Shown: positions 1-11,451 of the stretch, piece after piece
Layout: each line of letters starts with the position of its first letter
Position numbering within the stretch: position 1 is the first letter of the stretch
Assembly (NCBI RefSeq): GCF_910592395.1
Contig: NC_088322.1
Span: 3,348,001 to 3,412,000, forward strand
Direction: 5' to 3'
DNA length: 64,000 nt
DNA from: Lineus longissimus
Taxonomy: Eukaryota > Nemertea > Pilidiophora > Heteronemertea > Lineidae
Notes under the pieces: generated by a model
The model's input: only the letters and a program-made list of their open reading frames with translations
Databases searched by the model: none
Told to the model about the DNA's origin: nothing
Program-made: the position numbers and the translations under genes

Positions 1-40
1 GCAGCCTGTTGGTCATCAAAATGTTCTATCTCAACCTCCC

Positions 41-1125
41 TTGACTACTAGTCACAACCAGTATTCTTCACCACGGTCTTTGTCACAACCAGCGTCCTCA
101 CAGCCTGTCGTTTCTTGCTACGAGGAGCATGCATTTGCGTCACAACCTGTGTCTTCTCTGCCTGACATAGCATACTCGATGGTACATCCAGGGCATCATG
201 CCTCACAGCCACGGTCTTTGTCACAACCTGGCATTTCTTCGCATAGGAGAACTTCTTATCTTCCTCAGCAGTGGTCAGCTCCTGTCTTTCCTGTGTCTTC
301 AGGGCAGACTTCAACTCTGCCTATGTCGCAACCTTGGTCGGGTTACCAGGCACAACCAGTCAATTCCCCAGGCTTGCCTTTATCTCAGCCTTGGTACAAT
401 TCTCAGCCGATTCAAGTTTCTACATATGGTAAGCCGCGTATTGCTACATTCTCCGGCTCAAAGGATGTTAAGAATTCTGTGTCTTTCAATTAGTGGCGAT
501 ATGAGGTGAAATGCTTGCAAAAGGCTGAGCAGCCACGCGTTGTGCTGCAGGCCATTCGTCAATCGTTGAAGTATCCTGCATCGGATGTTCTCTTGCACAT
601 GGGTGAAGATGTCACTGTCGAGGAAATCCTCCATAAATTTGATATCATGTTTGGTAATGTCCTGCCAGCGGAGAAGCTGTTGGAGAAATTTTATGTTGCA
701 GCCCAAGGGGGTTGGCGAATCAGTCGCCTCTTGGGGTTGTCGTCTTGAGGATATATTGAATCTGCTAGGAGATGCCGTCCCTGTCACCGGCCCAGAGATG
801 CTGCGTAGTAAATTCTGGTCTGGATTAAGGGATGAGAGGGTTCGGCTTGGTCTCCGCCATCTTTATGATTCTTTTATGCCATATCACTCCTTGTTGTTGC
901 AGGCTCGGGTTTTGGAGCAGGAGTTCGCTGCTCCAGCTCTACCAGCGACTTTGTCAGCTAATAGTTCTTCTCAAGTACATGTTAGTCAAGTCACTGTCGG
1001 TACTGGTCCTGAGTCTGATGTCGTCAAGTCTCTCACTGACCAAGTTCAGCGATTGCAGGACAAGTTGACTGCCATTGAGGCACATAAACAGAAACGACAG
1101 CAAAATGTTGTTTGTTTCAGCTGTG
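41..1125 (+). pseudogene. gypsy Gag-like protein, broken
   Basis: Residues 1-150 are low-complexity, with many SQP repeats (Ser/Gln/Pro-rich). A Ty3-type gag core follows, with the typical helical stretch around VTVEEILHKFDIMFGNVL. The frame is broken by an in-frame TAG at 491-493 and by a frameshift in the G run near 708-712, after which a third stretch (about 715-1140) carries the rest. The sequence ends at VVCFSC, the start of a CCHC zinc knuckle whose remainder is lost at the deletion junction. It would normally form the particle that packages element RNA. The gag assignment is inferred from position and fold-like pattern. Confidence 0.7.
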
Positions 1126-3168
1126 ACGGAGAAGTTCTTTGATTACTTGTATGGCAACTATTTTCATGTCAAGACTGACAATAACCCTCTAACCTATGTT
1201 CTTACGTCTGCTAAACTAGATGCCACAGGGCATCGTTGGTTGGCTGACCTCTCTGCCTTTCATTTTGACATATCTTATGTGCCAGGTGCTTCTAATGTGG
1301 ATGCAGATGCCTTGTCACGGTTCCCTTGGTCCACAGTTGGAATTGAGAGTGTTCAGGCCATTTGCCAGGCGGCACAGGGTGGAGATGGTTTGGTTGAATC
1401 ATTATGTATGTCTGTGTCGAATGATTTGTCATCGGCCGAGGTTTTGCTTGTTGATTCCCCTTGGCCTAAGGTTGATATCAGGGCAGGACAGCAAGCTGAT
1501 CCTGTTATTTCTCAGCTTTATCATTGGGTCAAATTCCAGCAGCGTCCGAGTAGGGATTTATTGAAGGACAAGAACAAGGAACTTTTAAAATTATGCTCAT
1601 ATTGGGACAGCTTGATTTTACTGGACGGTTTACTCTGTAAAAGGTTAACGTTCAATGGTCAATGCTTTCAACAGATCTTGGTCCCATCCTGTCTCCGTCC
1701 CCAAGTGATTGAAGGGTTCCACAATCACTTAGGCCATCTTGGACGAGATAGGACTCTCGATTTTATTAAACGTCGGTTTTTTTGGCCCGGAATGTCAGTT
1801 CAAGTTGACAAGTGGGTTCGGAATTGCCTTCCATGTATTAAGAGGAAGCAACCGCAGCTTCAGGAGCGTGCTCCACTTGTCAGCATTTGCACTACTCAGC
1901 CCATGCAGTTGGTGTGCATGGACTTTTTATCGCTGGAACCGTCTCATGGTTATGAAAATATTCTAGTCATCACTGACCATTTTTCTAAATATGCTCAGGC
2001 TATACCTACCAAAAGTCAGACCGCGGCTACAACAGCGCGTGTTCTCTTCGACAATTATATCGTCCATTATGGTATCCCTGAGCGTCTTCATAGTGATCAG
2101 GGTCAGAATTTTGTTGGAAAGGTCATTTCAGAGCTGTGCAAGCTCATGAATATTTCCAAGTCGCGCACAACACCTTATCACCCTATGGGGAATGGAGTTT
2201 GTGAACGTTTTAACCGCACTTTATTAAATATGCTTGGCACACTCCCCACGGATAAGAAGAAGGATTGGAAACGCTTTGTTCCTAGTCTTGTTCATGCGTA
2301 CAACTCTTCTTGTCATTATTCTTCTGGGTTTTCACCTTACTTTCTCCTGTTTGGCAGGGAACCTCGTCTTCCCATTGATGTTCATTTTGGTACTTTGCTC
2401 CCGTCTGCTCAGCCACGTTCAAAGGTCGCCTTTGTTGACGATTTACGTTCACGTCTAGCCATTGCATATGACCTTGCTCAGAAGCAATTGGAAGCTTCCA
2501 GAATCAAGCAGAAGGAGCATTATGATCTTAGGGTACGTGGTGCTACACTTAATATCGGCGACAAGGTGTTGGTTCGCCGTGTTGGGGACCGTGGCAAACA
2601 CAAGCTTGCCAACAAGTGGGAAGATGAGTTTTATACTGTGTCCTGTCAGTCAAATCCAGATATTCCGGTGTTTGTGGTAGAGGCCGAGTCCGGTTCCCGC
2701 AAATGTCTACACCGAAATATGCTGCTCCCGATTTCGTGCCAATCCGACCATCCTTTATGTCGGCCTAGCGGTGACTCTCAGTTGGCCCGTCCTATTCCTA
2801 GGCCAAGAAGGTCTTTGAAAAAGTTGGAGGGGGCAACTAAGGGAGAATCCGCTAGTTTGAAGGATGTTCCTGACACAGCGACGATTCCGTCAACTTTGGT
2901 TTCCGATGGGCCATCTCTGGATTCTGACGCACTGTCGAACTCAGATTCAGAGAGTGCGAAATCGGAGACTCTTCGTCGGTCAAGTCGACGACGTCGGCCA
3001 CCGGACTGGCTGCGTCCGGATGGACAGTATGTTTTTTCACAGCATGTTGGTCCTGTTCCGGAATGGCGCCAGAAGGTGTTATTGATCACTGAGCTTCTTG
3101 GGGATAGCAGGTTCCAGAGTCATCCCTCTGCTTTGGAGGCTGCTATCCGGATTATGTCTCCAGTGTAA
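1125..3168 (+). CDS. gypsy Pol remnant: RNase H tail plus integrase
   Basis: The open frame (from 1075; pol-derived from about 1125) starts in the end of RNase H (KTDNNPLTYVL, then NVDADALSRF). The integrase is complete: an HHCC zinc-binding module (HNHLGHLGRDRT, then CLPCIKRK), then the catalytic core with Asp in CMDFLS, Asp in HSDQGQNF and Glu in VCERFNR. A basic, SRRRRPP-containing tail follows. The integrase reads about 600 codons without a stop, so it decayed less than the gag part. Its family role is insertion of element cDNA into the genome. The start is artificial, because the normal N-terminal protease and RT were deleted. Confidence 0.88.
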
Positions 3169-3937
3169 TACTATATTGTTGTGCTTACTGCCAATACATT
3201 TGTGTGATTTTGTATTGTACATTGGTTGAGCGTATACGTATATATATATATATATAATGTGAGTCAAATTTTGTTTATGACTTCTTCGCCCCAAAGATGA
3301 AGAAACTTGGCTACCAAGGCGTATACAAGAAGCGGACACATGAGAAGGTAAATGGCCAAACAGTAATTTGTTTGAGGCCCACGAGCATTTCTGCGGTTAA
3401 TGCTAAGTAAAAGTGTGTTCTCTTTTTCATTAATATATATCACTTATCATAGTCGCCATCATCATTAATCACCTCGTCACTCACTCGTCATTATTGCCAT
3501 ATTATCATATTGTTGCACTACCTGCAATCTTATTCACTGACCTGACTCACGCCAACCTTTATTAAACTAAATTTCGGAACCTTTATTAAACTAAATTTCG
3601 GGAGAAATTTCTATAAGTAGGGGGTGTATGTGGGAGAATGGGTTAATGTCTTTAATAGTTGTGCTGCCCATTCCAGATGGCAGCACAAGCTGGTCTTGCC
3701 TTTTTCAATACAATAGTTTTAATGCTCTTTAATACCTTTAATCATTACATAATATATACTTGTACCTATTTAAGTGAATGTTTGGTGTGGCCCAGTGCCA
3801 TTCCTTGAGTTTATCACTCTACTATAAGTTTAACATTATTCCTTACTTATCATTAATTCTATGTGCTTGCAGGTGCCTGTATGCCAAATAATTAGGCCAC
3901 TGGCCGGAAATATCGGCCACATAAGACAAAGGGCCGG
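3169..3937. other. non-coding spacer between gypsy and Ginger element
   Basis: No gene seen. It holds a (TA)n run near 3236-3257, a tandem duplication of a 25-base unit at about 3550-3600 (AACCTTTATTAAACTAAATT core) and the possible gypsy polypurine tract/LTR start at 3613-3625. Confidence 0.5.
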
Positions 3938-4135
3938 TGTAACATCTATGGTTGTTCCCCATGTCCCAGTGTTCGGGGGACACTGACACACGGCCTTCGG
4001 CCGTGTGTCATTGTTTCCCGATTTTTCAGTGTCTACAAGAAACACTGGTACATGGGGGACACACACAGATGTTACAACTAACACATCTGAGACTGTTTCC
4101 CGTTTGTCAGTGTGCCCCAATATCTTTACTAAAAA
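3938..4135 (+). repeat. left terminal and subterminal inverted repeat region of Ginger copy 1
   Basis: Starts TGTAACATC directly after CCGG. It contains a perfect 12-base-arm hairpin at about 3984-4010 (TGACACACGGCC, three-base loop, complement) and several GGGACACTGAC-like words also found in the right arm (8436-8561). Confidence 0.65.
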
Positions 4136-4206
4136 TAGGCCTATTGAATAGGCCTATTGATTACCAACTTCGGTCTAAAGAAGGCAAAAAGTCGGGGTGT
4201 CGGTCA

Positions 4207-4296
4207 GTTCGGCCTCGTGGCGTAGTGCGTAACTCACCGTGTGTTCTCTCTTTCAGATTCAGATCATAGCTCAGCAGGTTCGAGTCTCGGCCATGT
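4207..4296 (+). other. tRNA-like segment with Pol III A and B boxes
   Basis: TGGCGTAGTGCG fits an A box and GGTTCGAGTCTCG a B box, about 60 bases apart. The stems do not pair well enough for a functional tRNA. It lies about 270 bp inside the left end of Ginger copy 1, upstream of the transposase. Confidence 0.35.
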
Positions 4297-4944
4297 CTTA
4301 TCTCTCTTTCTGTCTTTCTTTCTTTCTTTCAGTTGTTTATTTAATCACTCTACATTATACTTTATCCAGATAGCCAATAGAGAACAGAACAATTCATGAT
4401 ATTGATAGTAATCTTAATTGCCAAATGTTAAGTTATTTCTGTGTTGCCTGCGACTTTTGCTGCGATACAAATTGATCAGATAGTTAATTAATGGTTAATC
4501 AATTTCATTCCAGTTTTATTTTAGATTATCTTACATTTTGGCTTGGTGCACTTTTGGCTAATAACCTAACCCCAGCCCTATAGGCCCGACCCTTATCCTC
4601 ATCCAAACCCTACCCGTTGCAACCAAAAACCTCAAGCACGTAAAATTGCAACTAGCTTTACTTGAGGCTAGAAAACACCACGTAATCAAAATACTGCACC
4701 CATGTGAGGAGAGGGTGATCGAGTGTGTGCAACTTTAGATTACATATTGCTGCCCTACTAGGAAATACAGAATGGAATGATAAAGATATACATGTTGAAG
4801 AGGCATCAATTGATTTGTATTGAAAGTCATCCACCTGCAAAGGGACAATTCGATAAGAAATTGCGTGGACACCTTTATCCGTAGATAGGCCTATAAAACT
4901 TGAAGTTCGGTCATTGAGGCTCACATTCGTCTTGCTGATTCAAG

Positions 4945-7900
4945 ATGAATAAGTACGATGTCATCAGAACGTATTTGCTACACGGAAATTATGGCGACGC
5001 CAAGTTGTCAAAAAACGATAAGTTCATGATTCGTCGCCAATGTAGAAATAATTTCACGTTGAAGAACGACGACCTATTGTATGCATCAAGGCCAAGGAAG
5101 GGTGAAAGAGAAAGAAAATGGAGGACGGTTGTGGAGACGGATGAACAGCGACACCATATCCTCACTGGTCTCCACTCGTCCACTCTAGGTATGTATCCAC
5201 ATGTTCATTACGTGTATCAAACTATAAAGGACCAGTTCTCCCAAAGCTGTACTTAAAGAGATATAACAACCTAAATCCTAAAACATGGTAAATTATCAAC
5301 CTTAAGCGACGATGCCTTGGCAAAATGTTTGTAAACGTCCGAACCTGGTAAACCTATGTTTCATCACACCATGGTATCGATAACGTTCCTGTGTTTCAAT
5401 ACTGCTGTGTACAGCCTCATGCAGTGCGGTTATTTTTTGCTTGACAGGGGGTCACCAAGGGATCAACAAGACGAGGAACAGGATAATGGCCAGGTTTTAT
5501 TGGGCAGACATGTACGAGGAAATCGCTGAGTTTGTCAAATCATGTAGACAATGCCAAATGGTAAACGGGAAACCATTTACAATGGGAACACCACTTCTCC
5601 ACCCGATACCCATAACTGTCCCAGAGCCATGGTACCAAGTGAGTAGTTTGATAAACATACAATTCGGAATGTTTCGGAAGAGTGCCCCCTTGGTCAGTGA
5701 TGATATACTAACCTGCCAATACTTCGCGTTAAAAACACTGACAACCGCATATCATGAACCCACGGTATAGAATAAATCTGCCAGTCTGTATAGTTACTCA
5801 TCAGTGCCCGCTATTTGGTGTGAGGCATGCGATGGGTTATAAGTGAGCAGCAAGTATTACTGACAAGCTTTTCGGTCTGACCCCTAGCAAGGTGTCATCC
5901 TCTCATATGGTCCATGAAATGTGCGCTGACTGATGCATCAATGTGCAATGTTCAGATTTTACTACTTTTTTTTTTTACAGATTGGAATTGACCTTGTGGG
6001 TCCAATGCCCATCACAAGTGAGGGATACCGCTACATTTGCACCATCACTGACTATTTCAGTAAATGGCCAGAGGCAGCTGCTATAAAGAGCAAATGCGCA
6101 GAAGAGGTCGCCCAAGTCCTTTATCTGACAGTAATGTGCAGGTATACATAGTGATTTCTTGCAATAAACTGAAATTTCGTGGAAAAATTACTTTGTTATT
6201 AACAGCTTCAACCTTTGAAAGAAAACACTTTGAAAAATTATATACCTATAAACCTTAAAAGGTCTGCAGGTTTTCATTCCTATAAATTGTCTTGACGACG
6301 AGTTTATTAGCACCGTCCGCATATTTTTGCAAAAAGTAGATGTTTTGGCGTTGTCTGCATAGACATATATACTTGTAACAGTACCTTTCTTTCGTCCTCA
6401 GGCATGGCTCCCCATCGATAATAATCAGTGACCAAGGACGCGAGTTCTGTAACAAAACAGTTGACGCTCTCCTAAATCATATGAAAACTACACATCGTGT
6501 AACATCGGCTTACCACCCCCAGACGAACGGCCAAACGGAGAAGTTCAACCAAACTCTCGAAAAAATGCTCCTAAAGTTCTGCCATGACAACCCAGAAGAT
6601 TGGTCCAAGTACATTGACGGCTGTTTGTATTCCTATAGAACAACGAAGCACACAATTACCAAGTATTCCCCATTTTATCTGCTGTACGGGAGGTGCGTAG
6701 CCTAAAGAGTAATAAAATCACATTAACACAACTTACAACAAATATATTGACTTATAAAATCATGTATATATGCAACCATCTATTTTTTTCTCATTGGGTA
6801 TAATATATCTACCTTTCCTTTCCGTTTTATTTAGGGAGGCAAAGTTGATAGAAGAAATTCACACCCAACCAAAAATGACCGCAGGCCACGTGGCGGAGGA
6901 GGATTATGCAGCCCACGTTGACAACCTGGCGTCAGTTCGCACCACTGTAGGAAAGAAGGTCCTGAGCAACATTGGAAAGGCGCAACAAAAGCAAAAGTTG
7001 CACTTTGACAAGAAGCACAACACTAGTAAGGTAATCTTTTCCGCACAGCGACCTCTATCGTGGATTTTCACGAAGACATGACTTGTACAATTGTGAAAGT
7101 TACCACATAAGGTCCAAAAAACAAGGGTTGGCCAAGTATAAGTAAGGTAGCCACTGATCAAGATAATTGTTGAGGGTGATACCCATTACGCGCACTGCGT
7201 TACAAATTCCCAAATTTAGTTGGCCAAACAATTGATTTTATCGAACACACTGATGAGCAATTTGTCGTTTATTTTGATAGCCATATGATGTTGGTGAAAT
7301 AGTTCTAAGGCGTAATGACAGGAAGGACGACAGGAAAGGTGGGAAGATGGAATAAAGTTGGAACGGCCCTTACACCATAGTTGATGTATCGGATAGAGGT
7401 ACCTACACCATGAAGTGTCAGAAAACATCAACCGTTCTAAAAACAAAGGTGAACGGGTGCAAGTTGAAGAAATTCGTCAGCGTGTAAGCAGTCAAATCAT
7501 TTTCAACTATCAAAAGACTTTTTAGAAATTAGGATGAAATTATGCGAAGTTAATGTGATCGTGCCCGAGTTGGCACCTCAGATCCCATCTGTTACATCGG
7601 CGAAATAAAGCGACAACGTTTATGTATTCTACTCCAGTATTTAATATCCTATTTTCTGAACTCTGCTTCTTTGACTTATAGCAATGAAATCATCCAACAA
7701 TATGGGAGTGAGAGAGAGAGCTGCTGGATCCTCCCCCATCCTGACACGAAGTGACTCCAAGAGCCTATTGCCAACGTGGCAAAGCTATCGGGGACACGGG
7801 GACACTTTATCAGCTTGCTGATGTTGCTGATAGCTCAGATACCAAGGCCAAAGGCCTAATACTTTTTCAAGGTCACATTAAGTTTGCTAAATTAGTGCCA

Positions 7901-8236
7901 TGCATGTAGAAGTCATGCCATTGATAGTATATGCTTATCAAGGAACTTAAACCGTGTGCATCAGTATTCTGTTTAAATCAGGGGCTTTTCTCATTTTAGA
8001 AAGAAAAAATTCAATTGAACAAGGCCCTCTTACATGCCAGCTAACCTTTGCCAAAAAAAACCAACATGCCCTTACTCTTTGTCACAATTGTTTTTACATA
8101 TTGTTTTAGGAAACAAAGTACCGTGGGAAAGGCTGATGACGATGGAAGCTGCAGCAACGAACCCACACCGCAGCCGCAGGGAAACCCACAGCAACTGCTT
8201 CTGGTAGCTTACGCTTCATCCGCCGACTCTGATTAG
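4945..8236 (+). pseudogene. Ginger integrase-type transposase, seven exons, one nonsense codon
   Basis: Exons with GT-AG borders and matching phases: 4945-5188, 5448-5638, 5981-6141, 6402-6692, 6835-7030, 7281-7483, 8110-8236. The spliced frame carries an HHCC zinc module (GGHQGINK across the first junction, then CRQCQ), catalytic Asp in GIDLVGP, Asp in ISDQGREF and Glu in GQTEKFNQ. A helical linker and a GPY/F module (GKM..., then NGPYTI) follow. In-frame TAA at 7353-7355 interrupts the GPY/F module. The start ATG at 4945 opens a basic N-terminal region. Family knowledge: Ginger transposases are DDE integrases related to gypsy integrase and vertebrate GIN1. Predicted role is excision and reinsertion of this element; the stop makes this copy probably inactive. 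Confidence 0.8.
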
Positions 8237-8435
8237 ATTATGTGAAATAAATAATGATTATGATATAGTACGAATGAAAATTTGTTCAGTGTTTCTGTCC
8301 TTTCGTTTCATACAATATAGACCTACAAATATCCAACTCGCCCCATCGCATCCATGCCCACCTATCAGTCGGGGATTTTACCGACCAACACTCAAAAATG
8401 AGGAATCATTTTCAGATAGCACTATATGGAACTGT

Positions 8436-8561
8436 TTGGGGGAACACTGAAAAACGGCCTAAACCGTTTTTGGGAGTTTGGGGAAACACTGACAAACGGG
8501 ACTTTGTCATATGTGAGTGTTCGGGGAACACTGGCCGATAGAAACACTCACATATACTACA
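8436..8561 (-). repeat. right terminal and subterminal inverted repeat region of Ginger copy 1
   Basis: Ends ...CTACA before CCGG. Read on the minus strand it repeats the TGTA start and the CCCGTTTGTCAGTGT block of the left arm, and contains several AACACTG words. The ends match imperfectly, about 9 of the first 13 bases. Confidence 0.65.
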
Positions 8562-8565
8562 CCGG

Positions 8566-8633
8566 TCATAGCGGGTTATGGCAGAGGGAGTAGGAGAGAT
8601 AATGAGAGCAATGAAAAAAAAATCGACGACGGC

Positions 8634-8671
<38 letters not shown>

Positions 8672-8829
8672 AAATAAATAAATGAATAGTAAATAAATAA
8701 AAATAAGTAAATATAAAAAAAAAAAAAAAAATGCTGTTGAGATTGGTTTGGTTGTTGGACTAATAGAATGGGAAAGAATTAGGAAATCTTTATGGCTCGT
8801 CAGTTAATTTGTTTTAATTATTTGGCAGG
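8566..8829. repeat. simple-repeat spacer
   Basis: Contains an interrupted (GCG/GAC)n trinucleotide run at about 8621-8671, an AAATAAAT-rich stretch and an A run of about 17 near 8715-8731. No gene. It lies between Ginger copy 1 and the first DIRS coding sequence. Confidence 0.7.
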
Positions 8830-9426
8830 GTGCAACCGGTGAGAAAACCAGTACAACCGGCGAGAGCTCTCGAGTGGACGAACTGGAAAAGTCTATGAAG
8901 AAGTTAAAGCAGGAACAAGAGAAGGGCTCGGTAGAAGCGGCGTTAAAGCAGGTGAGGACCCTAGCGTTACGATCTAGCACTGACAACGGTGTATTGTTAG
9001 CGGCAATGGAACACCTATATGATACTGCGTCCAGAGTGGATCACGAGGAAGCAGATTCCTACAAGTTGGCGCTGAAAATGTGCCGGGAGAACGATAAGTC
9101 TACATACCTTGATCACCAGGTTAGTGGGGACGGAACAAGCTAGGAAGGCGCAGGCGGCGGTGGATACCTGGCGTAAAGCAAAGAAGAAAGAAGAAAAAGA
9201 AAAAGAAAAGGAGAAGGAGAAGAAGATGGAACAGGGGGGTTTCACTAATCATACTTACGCGAATGTCCCGTATCGTAGAGGGTTTAGGGGGAGACGAAAT
9301 TTCAGATCCGGTCCTAGAGTTGGCTACGCCGCAAGAAATTGTTATTTGTGTAATTCGTCAGAGCATCTCATTAGGGCATGTCCACAGAATACGGCCAACG
9401 CCCCTCAACTAACAAAGGCCGAGTAA
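8830..9426 (+). pseudogene. DIRS Gag-like protein with zinc knuckle
   Basis: The first stretch (about 8830-9115) encodes a charged helical region (DELEKSMKKLKQEQEKG). A frameshift near 9110 leads to 9112-9426, with a Lys/Glu-rich coiled region (KKKEEKEKEKEKEKK), an Arg/Gly patch and a CCHC zinc knuckle (CYLCNSSEHLIRAC). The knuckle and position upstream of RT support a nucleocapsid role. A splice-acceptor-like tract (...TATTTGGCAG) ends at 8829, so the true start may lie upstream or be spliced. It stops 560 bp before the RT. Confidence 0.55.
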
Positions 9427-9989
9427 TTATTGGTTTGGAATAAGAACGAAAAGAAAAATTTGGTGAATGTTAAGATGAGAAAAGTGTGATGCGGGTTTAA
9501 GATTGTTGGGAAGCGGATCGGGTAGTATATAAGAAAAAAAAAGAAAAAAAAAGAAAAGAAAAGAATATCAGTATTGTAAAAGTAAGAAGCTGAAGGAAAA
9601 GTAATTAGGCAATAAAATAGGTTAAATGAAAATGAGGAGTTTGTTGTTTCCGTTTAAATACGTGTAGGTTTGAATTTCTGGACATGACGAAAATATCAGT
9701 GGGTTAGGTCTTCTCTTCTAGTTTTCGCTGGGACACTGATGCCCAGTGGGAGCGGGAGGGGGAGGTCTGCCCTTGCAGTCTTACTTCAACGTCGCTTTGT
9801 TGGAAAAATAATGACGGTTTATTTCGGCATTTCAGTCACGTGGTATCCCAGAATGGGAAAAAAATGCGGGGTTCAATCCGGTCAAGGCAACGTCAGAAGT
9901 AAGGTCGCCGGAGTTTGTCGACTGCACGGGCAGGCCGTTCCCCTCCGCTCATCATCCAGACCCTGAGTTCTTACGAAGGATTGGCAGAA
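9427..9989 (+). other. spacer between DIRS gag and RT
   Basis: A-rich low-complexity tract (AAAAGAAAA units, 9530-9565) followed by sequence that may be decayed polyprotein (short open stretch 9739-9966). I recognise no domain here. Confidence 0.4.
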
Positions 9990-11058
9990 ATTGGGGAATA
10001 ACTGGGAAGATCTCCTACAAAATTTACAATTGAGAGATCATAAACACTTTGTAGCAGGACAGTTGCACGAAGAAGTGGACAACTGGAAAGTATTGTTGAA
10101 GTTGGTGGACAATGAGTCATCGCAGATGGTGGGAGATTGGGTTGAGAATAAGGTAGATATTTACAATTTCATTCAGCCGTTTAAGGGGACATTCAACGGT
10201 GTCCGGTATGATGCGAAAATCCCACCACCTGCGATATTCGAAAACCACAACAACCGTGCACCACATGGCGAGGAAATAGCGCGCCATCTGGAGGAGGGTT
10301 TGGCAAATGAGTCGCTAGAGCTCCTGGGACGAGTTGGGGAGGTTGCCCCTCCTCATTTGGTGATGCCACTGTTAATGGTGACCGGGGGAAGAAAAAATCG
10401 TCTGTGCCATCATGAAAGATTTTTGAATATATTCATGAAGCATATACCGTTTTCCTTGGAGGGTTCCTTATTGATACCCACACTGATAGACAAAGGAGAT
10501 TTGATGGCTGCTTCAGATGAGAAATCCGCCTATTTGGGTGTATTTTTGACTTCAATTCGGTGGATGGTATATGCAATACAAGTGCTTGCCATTTGGATGG
10601 TCCAAATCTCCTTTTGTCTATCAGTCCGTGGGTATGCAAGCTACAGCATATTTGAGGTTAAAAGGCGTGGTAACAACACAATACATAGACGACAGGTTTT
10701 TGGGGCCGGCGAAGTTCGTTAGAGGCTCAAAATTACAGCAAACGGGAATGGCCATATATTGTAATGCAGCCACGCTTACACTGCTTGGGTTCACGTTCGA
10801 GTTACTCAAGAGCATTTGGGTCCCTACATGTGCTCTTACAAACCTTGGTTTGATTGTCCATTCTGATTTAAGACAATTTCAAATTCCAGAGGCCAAGAAA
10901 CAAAAATTCATTGAATTGAGGGAAAACATTCTGGGGGCGGATACGGTGCCAGTGAAAACTCTGCAAAAACTAATGGGAAAATGCGTGTCTTTCAAGTTAT
11001 GCGTCCCAGTTGCTAGCCTGTACATCAGAGCAATGGCTTGCGCGATTGGTCAGGCCGG
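9990..11058 (+). pseudogene. DIRS reverse transcriptase (N-terminal portion), frameshifted
   Basis: The frame from 9991 carries early RT motifs (NRLCHHERFLN, then DLMAASDEKSAYLGV, containing the first catalytic Asp). After a frameshift between about 10535 and 10571 the second frame carries LPFGWSKSPFVYQ and the YIDD catalytic box (TQYIDDRFLG, near 10680). The thumb follows (FQIPEAKKQKFIELRENIL). These are the hallmarks of DIRS-group RTs. Coding is cut at 11058 by the second Ginger element and resumes with RNase H at 37015 in the same frame. Confidence 0.8.
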
Positions 11059-11215
11059 TGTGACAGATGATCCCTAGGGATAGTAGTCTTAACCGGACTT
11101 CTATCCCTGACCTTCCTATAAGTAGATTACTATAATAATAATAGTATAAGTAACGGACTATAATCCCTAGCGGACTATATACACTTTTACAACCATGACA
11201 GAAATCATAGTCCGC
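11059..11215 (+). repeat. left arm of Ginger copy 2
   Basis: Starts TGTGACAG after CCGG and contains repeated ATCCCTAG, GGACTAT and ATAGTCC words that recur in the right arm. Confidence 0.65.
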
Positions 11216-11306
11216 ATGTCCTTTTCATAATCAATACTTATTACGCTATGGTTCATTCATGATCGCAATAACAAATAGGTTAAAAATTAGGAGACGACCG
11301 TCAACC

Positions 11307-11380
11307 GCTCCGTGGTGTAGTGGTAAAGGTGAAGTTCTTATAAGTACCATGAACCGAGTTCGACTCCGGGCGCTACCACC
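11307..11380 (+). other. tRNA-like segment with A and B boxes and T-run
   Basis: TGGTGTAGTGG fits an A box and GAGTTCGACTCC a B box, followed at about 11381 by a run of T as in Pol III terminators. The stem pairing is poor, so a working tRNA is unlikely. It is about 250 bp inside the left end of Ginger copy 2, matching the place of the tRNA-like segment in copy 1. Confidence 0.4.
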
Positions 11381-11451
11381 TTTTTTTATGTAATATTTCC
11401 CTATATCATGGGTGTAAAATCCTAAGATAATCTAAACTGTGTAAATTTTAG

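Larger units (their letters stand above)
1..3168 (+). mobile_element. Ty3/gypsy retrotransposon, 5' truncated by window, internally deleted
   Basis: Gag-like coding sequence (41-1125) runs straight into the end of RNase H and a complete integrase (about 1125-3168). Protease, reverse transcriptase and most of RNase H are missing, so the copy cannot be autonomous. The 5' LTR would lie left of the window. A purine-rich tract at about 3613-3624 followed by TGT could mark a polypurine tract and LTR start, but there is no second LTR to compare with. Confidence 0.85.
3938..8561 (+). mobile_element. Ginger-type DNA transposon (copy 1)
   Basis: CCGG lies immediately outside both ends (3934-3937 and 8562-8565). 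The ends are TGTAACATCTATG and, read inward from the right, TGTAGTATATGTG, fitting the TGTNR termini and CCGG duplication described for Ginger1 transposons. A 15-base inverted match (CCCGTTTGTCAGTGT at 4099-4113 against its complement at 8486-8500) links the two subterminal regions. The cargo is one spliced gypsy-like integrase gene. Length is 4624 bp. The right flank runs into the DIRS region. Confidence 0.82.

Noticed and set aside
4207-4296. Functional tRNA gene
   Set aside because: A and B boxes are present, but the acceptor and T stems do not pair acceptably. Kept as tRNA-like only; the same holds for 11307-11380.
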